Source of the DNA: Eubacteriales bacterium
GTDB lineage: Bacteria; Bacillota; Clostridia; Acetivibrionales; STF1-152
Length of the DNA stretch: 6,030 nt
Direction: 5' to 3'
NCBI GenBank assembly: GCA_028703215.1
Contig: JAQVNH010000071.1
Location: 1-6,030 of the forward strand
Shown: positions 1-5,231 of the stretch, in pieces
How positions within the stretch are numbered: position 1 is the stretch's first letter
Layout of the letters: every line of letters starts with the position of its first letter
Translations under genes and position numbers: made by a program
Notes under the pieces: model-generated
The model's database searches: none
The model's input: only the letters and a program-made list of their open reading frames with translations
Told to the model about the DNA's origin: nothing

Positions 1-139
1 GGTCTCTTCGGGGCTTGACAAACAGAGCACGGAGAACGAGGCGCTCGGGAATGAGAGGGTGAAGGATCTGATTGCCGGAAAGACTGTAATCAAAGTTATT
101 GCAGTACCCGGCAGTCTTGTAAATATTGTGGTTAGATAA
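1..139 (+). CDS. leuS: Leucyl-tRNA synthetase, C-terminal end (partial)
   Basis: The reading frame is open from position 2 to the TAA at 137-139 and gives 45 residues; the gene begins before the window. The tail contains VKDLIAGKTVIKVIAVPG followed by SLVNIVVR. This matches the end of bacterial LeuRS, which typically reads like GKTxxKxIxVPGKLVNIVV. That segment belongs to the small C-terminal domain that contacts the elbow of tRNA-Leu. The enzyme charges tRNA-Leu with leucine in the cytoplasm, using ATP. No catalytic motifs are in the window, so the call rests only on this tail, but the tail is distinctive. The gene converges on the minus-strand acyl-CoA synthetase gene, with an inverted repeat between their ends. 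Confidence 0.88.
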   Translation, partial: VSSGLDKQSTENEALGNERVKDLIAGKTVIKVIAVPGSLVNIVVR

Positions 140-144
140 GAGCG

Positions 145-219
145 CGGAATAAAATAATGTCATCCCAAACGAAGCGAAGGATCCTGTTGAGGACCCTTCG
201 CTTCGTTTAGAATGACATT
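145..219 (-). terminator. Probable terminator for the acyl-CoA synthetase gene
   Basis: Read on the minus strand, the fully pairable 29-bp stem lies 47 nt beyond the stop codon of the acyl-CoA synthetase gene. It is followed by a T-rich stretch (ATTATTTTATT, within 149-159 plus the stem base). The T-run is interrupted and the stem is far longer than a typical intrinsic terminator, so this could instead be a processing or 3'-stabilising structure. On the plus strand, downstream of leuS, the stem has three mismatches and no T-tract follows, so termination there is less convincing. Confidence 0.4.
156..219. repeat. Long inverted repeat between convergent genes
   Basis: Two 29-nt arms, 156-184 and 191-219, are separated by a 6-nt loop (TGTTGA, 185-190). 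They match at 26 of 29 positions. The core of the left arm is AAACGAAGCGAAGG and the outer part is AATGTCAT. The three mismatches on the plus strand are all A-C oppositions (164/211, 166/209, 181/194), so minus-strand RNA would have three G-U wobbles and a fully paired stem. The motif type (TGTCAT...GAAGCGAAGGATCC) resembles a dispersed intergenic repeat that I recall from many bacterial genomes. Whether it is repeated elsewhere in this genome cannot be seen here. Confidence 0.9.
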
Positions 220-237
220 TATAGTTTAGAATGACAT
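205..237. repeat. Direct repeat of the hairpin's outer arm
   Basis: The 14-mer GTTTAGAATGACAT occurs at 205-218, within the right arm of the inverted repeat, and again at 224-237, a 19-nt period. The second copy is a solitary partial arm with no partner. It may be a remnant of a tandem or truncated copy of the same element. Confidence 0.85.
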
Positions 238-266
238 ATAAGCTGCCTTATTCTATCGGATCATGA

Positions 267-2003
267 TCATGCTTTTTTGGGTTTTTGTTTGTTATTATTT
301 CTTTCAACATAGCGTTTGATTTTTTTGGTCGTTGTTTTGACGAACTCCTCGAGCCGTATCTCGAAATTCTTGATCTGCTTGTAATGGGGCATCAGTTTGT
401 TGACCTTTTTTACCTCTGCGCTTATCAGCTTCAGTAATTGCTCCTTGGTTGTGGATGCCTCGGTTAGGTTTGATTTTATGGCTTCCATGTCAGGAACGAT
501 CTCGGCGCATACGCGTGTTTCATCCGAGTTTTCATCTTCTCTGCCCCAGACCAGCGATTCCAGAATATACGGACTTTTATTCAAATATGACTCGACTTCC
601 TCAGGGAAAATATTCTTTCCGTTTTTTGTGACAATAACATTTTTTTGGCGTCCGGTTATTGTGAAAAAACCATCCTTGTCGACGGTTCCAAGATCTCCCG
701 TGTAAAACCAGCCATCCTTCAATACTTGTTCGGTAGCTTCGGGATTTTGAAAGTAGCCAAGCATGACATTCCCGCCGCGGACTGCAAATTCACCTACTCC
801 ATGCTTGTCCATGTTGACGATCTTCATCTCAACTCCGGGCAATGTATATCCTATGGTGTGATGCTTTATACAATCTTCCCTGTTGCCGGTGACAACAGGA
901 GAGCACTCTGTTAGACCGTAACCCTGCAGAGCGTTGATTCCGATATCATACAGGAATTTTGAGACGGCCGGATCGAGGGCGGCAGCTCCCGCTATGACAA
1001 ACCGAAGTTTGCCTCCGAAATTACTCAGCACATCCTTGAAAAGCTTTTTCCTCATATCTATTCCAATAACTCTCAGAAGATTGCTGATCTTGATGCCGGT
1101 GCGAAGCTTTTTTGCCATTCCTTTCTTCTCTGCCTGTTCCCATATTTTTTTGTACATCCCTTCAAGAAGGAGAGGCACGACTATCATCAAAGAGGGAGAG
1201 GTTTCAATAAGGTTCTTGGAAATATGTTTAAGACCTTCGTTAAAAGATATCCTGACGCCTGTATAAATCGGGAATAAAAATCCGCAGGTGCATTCAAAGG
1301 TATGGTGGATAGGAAGGATGGAAAGAATCGAGTCTTCCGAGGTGACATCGATCATTTTTTTAATAGCCATGATATCGTAAACTAGATTCTTGTGGGATAA
1401 CATTACTCCCTTGGCAAGGTTGGTCGTTCCCGAGGTGAAAAGCAGCACACCCAAAACTTCGGGATCGATCTTCGCATCAGTATAACTGCTATCCCCTGAA
1501 GCAAGGATCTCTTTCCCGGCATCAACAAGCCTGCTGTAGGAAAGAAAGCGTCCTTGGTCCTCATCAGAATCCATGTTGATGAAATGTCTGACATCAGGCA
1601 GTTCGGGTTCGATCTGATCGATTATTCCCTGGTATTTTCCGGAATATATAATGGCTGCTGCATTTGAACGCGTCAGCAGATTTTGCATCTCGGCAGGGGG
1701 AAGTTCCTTGTCAAGCGGAACGACCACGCCGACTCCGTTAGCGATCGAAAGATAGGAGGTGCACCACTCGTATCTGTTTTCTCCCATCACAGCGACAAAC
1801 TTGTCCTTAAGTCCCAGCTTCACAAGAGAAGTTCCCAGAGAATCAACGTCATTTTTAAATTCGCTGTACGTTATATTGAAATATTTGTCGTCCTTGCCCT
1901 TGATATAAAAGGCGCTTTTATCCCCAAACAATTCAGAACTCTGATTGAGCAGATCTTTCAAGTCGGTTATATTCCGCACTTCATAGATTTTCCCTTTTTT
2001 CAT
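267..2003 (-). CDS. AMP-forming long-chain acyl-CoA synthetase
   Basis: The 578-residue protein activates a carboxylic acid, probably a long-chain fatty acid, to its acyl-CoA via an acyl-adenylate. It belongs to the ANL superfamily. The P-loop motif LLFTSGTTNLAKGV is at about 187-200, the adenine-binding GYGLTECSP at 361-369, YTGDLG with the ribose-contacting Asp at 434-439, the hinge region GRQKNVIVTKNGKNIFPEEVE at about 451-471, and the C-terminal TTTKKIKR with the candidate adenylation lysine near 560. Length and the KNGKNIFPEEVE and TTTKKIKR signatures fit bacterial long-chain ligases. The exact substrate cannot be read from sequence. The frame is open 19 codons upstream to 2060, but ATG at 2003 is chosen: GGAGG lies 6 nt before it, and the extra residues (MVLYFNLCYNL...) would be encoded by promoter-like DNA. 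The protein has no signal peptide and ends in a Lys/Asn-rich tail. It is divergent from comEA and convergent with leuS, so it is probably transcribed alone. Confidence 0.93.
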   Translation of the reverse strand: MKKGKIYEVRNITDLKDLLNQSSELFGDKSAFYIKGKDDKYFNITYSEFKNDVDSLGTSLVKLGLKDKFVAVMGENRYEWCTSYLSIANGVGVVVPLDKELPPAEMQNLLTRSNAAAIIYSGKYQGIIDQIEPELPDVRHFINMDSDEDQGRFLSYSRLVDAGKEILASGDSSYTDAKIDPEVLGVLLFTSGTTNLAKGVMLSHKNLVYDIMAIKKMIDVTSEDSILSILPIHHTFECTCGFLFPIYTGVRISFNEGLKHISKNLIETSPSLMIVVPLLLEGMYKKIWEQAEKKGMAKKLRTGIKISNLLRVIGIDMRKKLFKDVLSNFGGKLRFVIAGAAALDPAVSKFLYDIGINALQGYGLTECSPVVTGNREDCIKHHTIGYTLPGVEMKIVNMDKHGVGEFAVRGGNVMLGYFQNPEATEQVLKDGWFYTGDLGTVDKDGFFTITGRQKNVIVTKNGKNIFPEEVESYLNKSPYILESLVWGREDENSDETRVCAEIVPDMEAIKSNLTEASTTKEQLLKLISAEVKKVNKLMPHYKQIKNFEIRLEEFVKTTTKKIKRYVERNNNKQKPKKA

Positions 2004-2009
2004 TCTTCG

Positions 2010-2014
2010 CCTCC
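2010..2014 (-). promoter_or_regulatory. Ribosome-binding site fixing the acyl-CoA synthetase start
   Basis: On the minus strand GGAGG (2014 down to 2010) stands 6 nt before the ATG at 2003-2001. No comparable site precedes the upstream in-frame ATG at 2060, so this site decides the start. Confidence 0.85.
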
Positions 2015-2030
2015 GTAAAGCAATGTGTAA

Positions 2031-2036
2031 ATTATA
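2031..2036 (-). promoter_or_regulatory. Candidate -10 box of the acyl-CoA synthetase promoter
   Basis: A perfect TATAAT reads on the minus strand from 2036 to 2031. It would place the transcript start near 2024 and give a leader of about 20 nt containing the GGAGG. No good -35 is found at 16-18 nt, so it may need an activator. A second, weaker candidate further upstream is TTGCGC (-35, near 2082-2087) with TAATAT 17 nt downstream. Confidence 0.5.
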
Positions 2037-2054
2037 ACACAGATTGAAATATAA

Positions 2055-2076
2055 TACCACATATTATTACCACATA
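2055..2076. repeat. Tandem 9-mer in the divergent promoter region
   Basis: TACCACATA occurs at 2055-2063 and 2068-2076, a 13-nt period, and reads TATGTGGTA on the minus strand. Both copies lie just upstream of the TATAAT for the acyl-CoA synthetase gene. They could be a regulator site or chance in AT-rich DNA. Confidence 0.5.
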
Positions 2077-2151
2077 ATATATTGCGCAAACAGAAAGAAA
2101 AATATAATCAGACATCGAGCGAAGAATTGAATTAACAATTAAAATTATAAA

Positions 2152-2180
2152 TTGATATGTATTGATAAAAATGTTATATT
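2152..2180 (+). promoter_or_regulatory. Candidate comEA promoter
   Basis: TTGATA at 2152-2157 and TATATT at 2175-2180 are spaced by 17 nt, a good housekeeping-sigma arrangement. Transcription would start near 2187, leaving a leader of about 60 nt. The surrounding DNA is very AT-rich, so alternatives exist. The coding start at 2247 is preceded by an AAGGA site at 2235-2239 with 7-nt spacing. Confidence 0.5.
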
Positions 2181-2246
2181 ATGTAAATAATAACTGATTA
2201 TCTCATAAGAATGTTGTGATCAAAATCAAAAGGAAAGGAATGCGAG

Positions 2247-2927
2247 ATGGATTTTAATTTTTTCGGGAGAAAAACGCATATCAAAATTGAATATGTGATC
2301 ATCGGCGCGGTCATGCTTTCAGTTGCGGCAATAATCACAGGCTACAAGCTGATAACAAGAGATCAGGGTATCATAATCGAGGCTGGTCCGGACGGATGGG
2401 AGGAAATAGGCGAGGGGGGAAACGGCGATGCTGAAGATGCAGGTAAAAAAGATGAGATAAAGGTATACGTGGTCGGATGCGTCAATAAACCGGGAGTCGT
2501 GACGTTAAACAGAGGACAGATCATCGAGGATGCTATTATAGCTGCAGGAGGGGCAACCGGTGAGGCGGATATTGAAAACATCAACCTGGCTTTTTCATTA
2601 AATTACAACCTGATGTTAAAAATTCGCGCAAAGGGAGAGGGATCGTACTTAAACGGAGGCTTTTCAGCCGGTGTCGGCGCATTAATAGTTCAAGACAGCG
2701 GAGGAGCGGTAGTGGAGGAACCGTCGGAAATAGGGAGGATCAATATCAATTCCGCAACTGTCAAAGAGCTTGACACACTGCCCGGTATCGGCGAAGCAAC
2801 CGCAACAGACATTGTTATCTATAGAGAGCAGCACGGAGCGTTTGATAAAATCGAAGATATCATGAATGTGCCGGGAATAAAGGCAGCTAAATTTGAAGCC
2901 ATCAAGGAATATATTGTTGCAGAATGA
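2247..2927 (+). CDS. comEA: ComEA-like membrane-anchored DNA-binding protein
   Basis: The 226-residue protein has the ComEA layout. There is a short basic N-terminus and one membrane helix at about 15-37 (IEYVIIGAVMLSVAAIITGY). An acidic Gly-rich linker follows at 45-70, then an SLBB domain at about 71-130 (VYVVGCVNKPGVV...AAGGATGEADIENINLA). The C-terminal tandem helix-hairpin-helix module at 165-222 has hairpins TLPGIG (177-182) and NVPGIK (207-212). In known ComEA proteins the HhH module binds double-stranded DNA at the outer face of the membrane and helps hand it to the ComEC channel during natural transformation. Here the SLBB end differs from the usual DG..IYVP, reading NYNLMLKIRAKGE. 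No comEC or comEB follows; uvrB does, after 116 nt with its own promoter. A general envelope DNA-binding role is an alternative, but the domain order makes ComEA the best name. Confidence 0.88.
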   Translation: MDFNFFGRKTHIKIEYVIIGAVMLSVAAIITGYKLITRDQGIIIEAGPDGWEEIGEGGNGDAEDAGKKDEIKVYVVGCVNKPGVVTLNRGQIIEDAIIAAGGATGEADIENINLAFSLNYNLMLKIRAKGEGSYLNGGFSAGVGALIVQDSGGAVVEEPSEIGRININSATVKELDTLPGIGEATATDIVIYREQHGAFDKIEDIMNVPGIKAAKFEAIKEYIVAE

Positions 2928-2979
2928 TTTATTGGCAGCGGGTCGAACGGCAAATCAAGTATCACGCAAACATATTATT

Positions 2980-2988
2980 TGGTATAAT
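2980..2988 (+). promoter_or_regulatory. Extended -10 promoter of uvrB
   Basis: TGGTATAAT combines the TG-N extension (2980-2981) with a perfect TATAAT at 2983-2988. The region 17-18 nt upstream has no recognisable -35, as is common for extended -10 promoters. The start site would be near 2995, giving a leader of about 50 nt. This suggests uvrB is not dependent on read-through from comEA. I see no CGAAC-N4-GTTCG type LexA box overlapping it; only a half-like CGAAC at 2944-2948. Confidence 0.6.
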
Positions 2989-3043
2989 ATTTCCGTGTCT
3001 TATCAAGCGGAAAGAATATCGGTCAATATGAAAGCGGGTATAA

Positions 3044-5017
3044 ATGCCGGACTTTAAAATCGTATCTGATTACACTATGCGGGGAGATCAGCCGCAGGCA
3101 GTCGAAAATCTTGTAAAAAGTCTGAACATGGGAAACAAGCATCAGACTCTTCTTGGAGTAACCGGTTCCGGGAAAACCTTCACGATGGCGAATGTCATTG
3201 AGCGTGTGCAAAAGCCAACTCTGGTCATCGCTCACAACAAAACTCTTGCCGCGCAGCTGTGCAGCGAGTTCAAGGAATTTTTCCCGGAAAATGCCGTTGA
3301 GTATTTTGTCAGTTATTATGATTATTATCAGCCTGAAGCATACATGCCTATGACTGATACCTATATAGAGAAAGATTCATCGATAAACGAGGAAATCGAT
3401 AAGCTCAGACATTCGGCAACCGCAGCGCTTTTTGAACGCCGCGACGTAATTATCGTTGCAAGTGTTTCCTGCATATACGGACTCGGTGATCCTGAAGATT
3501 ACGCCGAGCTTATGCTGTCTCTGAGACCGGGCATGCAAAAGGACAGGGATGAAATAATCGGAAAATTAGTTGATATCCAGTACGAAAGAAATGATATAGA
3601 TTTCCGCAGGGGAAGGTTCAGAGTGCGGGGAGACACGCTTGAAATATTTCCGTCCAACAGCTCCGAAAAGGTTCTGAGAATAGAGTTCTATGAGGATGAA
3701 ATCGAGCGGATCACCGAAGTCGATTACCTGACCGGCGAAATAGCGGGTTCCAGATCGCACATAGCTGTATTTCCGGCTTCGCATTACGCAACCTCCGAAG
3801 CAAAGATGAAAAGAGCGCTGATAACGATAGAGCAGGAGCTTCAGGAGCGCCTTGCCGAATTAAAAAGCCAAAACAAGCTTGTCGAAGCGCAGCGGCTTGA
3901 ACAAAGAACGGAATATGACATGGAAATGCTGAGAGAAGTCGGCTTTTGCTCAGGTATCGAAAATTATTCAAGACATATAAGCGGAAGGGCTCCGGGAACA
4001 AGACCGTTCACTCTCATGGACTACTTTCCGCAGGATTATATTACTATAATCGATGAATCGCATGCCTCGGTGCCGCAAATCAGAGCGATGTACAACGGCG
4101 ACAGATCCAGGAAACAGACCCTTGTGGATTTCGGATTCAGACTGCCTTCCGCATTTGACAACAGGCCTCTCACCTTTGAAGAGTTTGAAAAACGAAACAA
4201 CCAGGTGATTTATGTGAGCGCGACACCGGCAGTCTATGAGCGCGAAAAGTCTTCGATAATAGCCGAACAGATCATCAGACCAACCGGACTTGTCGATCCG
4301 GAGGTTATTGTGAAGCCGGTCAAGGGGCAAATCGACGATCTTATGGGAGAGATCAGCGAAAGAACGGACAAAGGAGAAAGGATCCTGGTCACCACACTGA
4401 CGAAAAAAATGGCGGAGGACCTGACCGATTATCTTGCGGATTTCGATATAAAAGTCAAATACCTTCATTCTGACGTGGAAACACTCGAAAGAAATGAAAT
4501 TATAAGGGACCTTCGACTTGGAGTGTTTGATGTTCTGGTCGGAATCAACCTTTTGAGAGAAGGGCTCGATCTGCCGGAAGTATCTCTGGTTGCTATCCTT
4601 GACGCAGACAAGGAAGGATTCCTGCGTTCCGATACTTCGCTTATACAGACGATGGGAAGAGCGGCAAGGCATATAAACGGAAAAGTTATAATGTATGCGG
4701 ATAAGGTCACTGATTCAATGAAAAGGGCAATCAATGAAACAAACCGGCGCAGAAATATCCAAAGGCAATATAATATCGAGCAGAACATAACGCCCACATC
4801 GATCATCAAAAAGGTGCGAAGCATTATTGAGGCGACAAAGGCTGCGGAGAACGAAACGGATTATATTTCAAAGAGCGACGTCGACTTGAGGGTCGCATAT
4901 AAAGCGATAGAGCAGCTGACTGAGGAGATGAAGGCGGCGGCAACGGAACTAAGGTTTGAGAAAGCCGCAGAAATCAGAGACAGGATAAGGATTCTCGAAA
5001 AGAGACTTAACGGGTAG
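3044..5017 (+). CDS. uvrB: UvrABC excinuclease subunit B
   Basis: The protein has 657 residues, the normal full length of UvrB, the damage-verifying helicase-fold subunit of nucleotide excision repair. It is loaded by UvrA, clamps DNA at the lesion and recruits UvrC for incision. Visible motifs are Walker A GVTGSGKT (38-45), the beta-hairpin segment YYDYYQPEAYMP (91-102), the Walker B-type motif DESH (337-340), motif III YVSATP (390-395), helicase motif V region NLLREGLDLPEV (502-513) and motif VI QTMGRAARH (535-543). The C-terminal UVR motif (about 620-655, ELRFEKAAEIRDRI) contacts UvrC. All key motifs are intact. ATG at 3044 gives the standard N-terminus (residues DFKIVSDYTMRGDQPQAV align with the family), although its Shine-Dalgarno sequence is weak (GCGGGT). 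uvrA and uvrC are not in the window. Confidence 0.98.
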   Translation: MPDFKIVSDYTMRGDQPQAVENLVKSLNMGNKHQTLLGVTGSGKTFTMANVIERVQKPTLVIAHNKTLAAQLCSEFKEFFPENAVEYFVSYYDYYQPEAYMPMTDTYIEKDSSINEEIDKLRHSATAALFERRDVIIVASVSCIYGLGDPEDYAELMLSLRPGMQKDRDEIIGKLVDIQYERNDIDFRRGRFRVRGDTLEIFPSNSSEKVLRIEFYEDEIERITEVDYLTGEIAGSRSHIAVFPASHYATSEAKMKRALITIEQELQERLAELKSQNKLVEAQRLEQRTEYDMEMLREVGFCSGIENYSRHISGRAPGTRPFTLMDYFPQDYITIIDESHASVPQIRAMYNGDRSRKQTLVDFGFRLPSAFDNRPLTFEEFEKRNNQVIYVSATPAVYEREKSSIIAEQIIRPTGLVDPEVIVKPVKGQIDDLMGEISERTDKGERILVTTLTKKMAEDLTDYLADFDIKVKYLHSDVETLERNEIIRDLRLGVFDVLVGINLLREGLDLPEVSLVAILDADKEGFLRSDTSLIQTMGRAARHINGKVIMYADKVTDSMKRAINETNRRRNIQRQYNIEQNITPTSIIKKVRSIIEATKAAENETDYISKSDVDLRVAYKAIEQLTEEMKAAATELRFEKAAEIRDRIRILEKRLNG

Positions 5018-5134
5018 CAGGCAGCAGTTTCGTTGCAAGGCGGCTTTCCGATGCTATCATAAAAATTTTCTGGAACATGAAACTTTTTGCGGCTATTTAT
5101 ATCTCCTTTTCCCTGATTATATTTGAATAAATAC

Positions 5135-5164
5135 TTGAAACCCTCAGTATGCTTGTGTTAATAT
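5135..5164 (+). promoter_or_regulatory. Candidate promoter of the hom fusion gene
   Basis: TTGAAA at 5135-5140 is followed after 18 nt by TAATAT at 5159-5164, with a TG extension at 5156-5157 (TGTTAATAT). Transcription would begin near 5171, directly at the edge of the first palindrome. Confidence 0.55.
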
Positions 5165-5172
5165 ACACTAAA

Positions 5173-5188
5173 CGAATACAGGTGTTCG
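5173..5188. promoter_or_regulatory. Imperfect palindrome at the presumed transcript start
   Basis: CGAATAC-AG-GTGTTCG is a 7-2-7 inverted repeat with one mismatch. It begins about 2 nt after the predicted start site, a classic position for a repressor site. It resembles the Gram-positive LexA box CGAAC-N4-GTTCG only loosely, because its spacing is longer. The binding protein is unknown. Confidence 0.45.
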
Positions 5189-5195
5189 CATATTG

Positions 5196-5209
5196 CGGAC
5201 AATTGTCCG
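5196..5209. promoter_or_regulatory. Perfect 14-bp palindrome before the ribosome-binding site
   Basis: CGGACAATTGTCCG is a perfect palindrome. Its centre is 22 bp from the centre of the upstream palindrome, about two helical turns. With no loop it makes a poor RNA hairpin, so a DNA operator is the more natural reading. It ends 22 nt before the chosen start codon. Confidence 0.5.
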
Positions 5210-5221
5210 GGATAAAATGAA

Positions 5222-5228
5222 AGGTGAT
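5222..5228 (+). promoter_or_regulatory. Ribosome-binding site of the hom fusion gene
   Basis: AGGTGAT closely complements the 3' end of 16S rRNA and lies 3 nt before ATG at 5232, an acceptable spacing for this distal part of the anti-SD pairing. An in-frame ATG at 5217 overlaps this site and has no comparable SD before it, so 5232 is preferred. Confidence 0.7.
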
Positions 5229-5231
5229 GTC

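Larger units (their letters stand above)
5018..5231. other. Intergenic region between uvrB and the hom fusion gene
   Basis: This 214-nt stretch holds no convincing gene. Just after uvrB there are only weak hairpins (for example GCAGC/GTTGC around 5021-5036) without a clean T-run, so no clear terminator is called. The second half contains a promoter, two palindromes and a ribosome-binding site, listed separately. No T-box antiterminator signature (TGGNACCGCG) or other riboswitch pattern was recognised. Confidence 0.6.

Noticed and set aside
259..268. GATCATGATC palindrome at the end of the acyl-CoA synthetase gene
   Set aside because: It is short and overlaps the stop codon; palindromes of this size are frequent by chance and nothing nearby supports a function.
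2004..2060. Nineteen-codon upstream extension of the acyl-CoA synthetase frame
   Set aside because: It would overlap the TATAAT box, has no Shine-Dalgarno site, and encodes residues unlike the family N-terminus. ATG at 2003 has GGAGG at ideal spacing.
2941..2960. Possible LexA (SOS) box upstream of uvrB
   Set aside because: Only the half-site CGAAC is present; the matching GTTCG at the required 4-nt spacing is missing.
3968..4672. A 234-codon open frame on the minus strand inside uvrB
   Set aside because: It lies antisense to a highly conserved, intact uvrB. Its translation is rich in Cys, Arg, His and Ser with no recognisable domain, typical of a shadow frame.
5077..5130. Seventeen-codon hydrophobic peptide (MKLFAAIYISFSLIIFE)
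   Set aside because: It resembles a tiny membrane peptide but has no good ribosome-binding site, lies before the next gene's promoter, and is short enough to arise by chance in AT-rich DNA.
5173..5188. CGAATACAGGTGTTCG as a LexA box for the downstream gene
   Set aside because: The spacing between half-sites does not fit the CGAAC-N4-GTTCG consensus, and the gene is biosynthetic. It is kept only as an unassigned palindrome.
5018..5216. T-box or other amino acid riboswitch before the homoserine dehydrogenase fusion
   Set aside because: No T-box sequence, no antiterminator/terminator pair and no known riboswitch core were seen. The predicted leader of about 60 nt is too short for a T-box.
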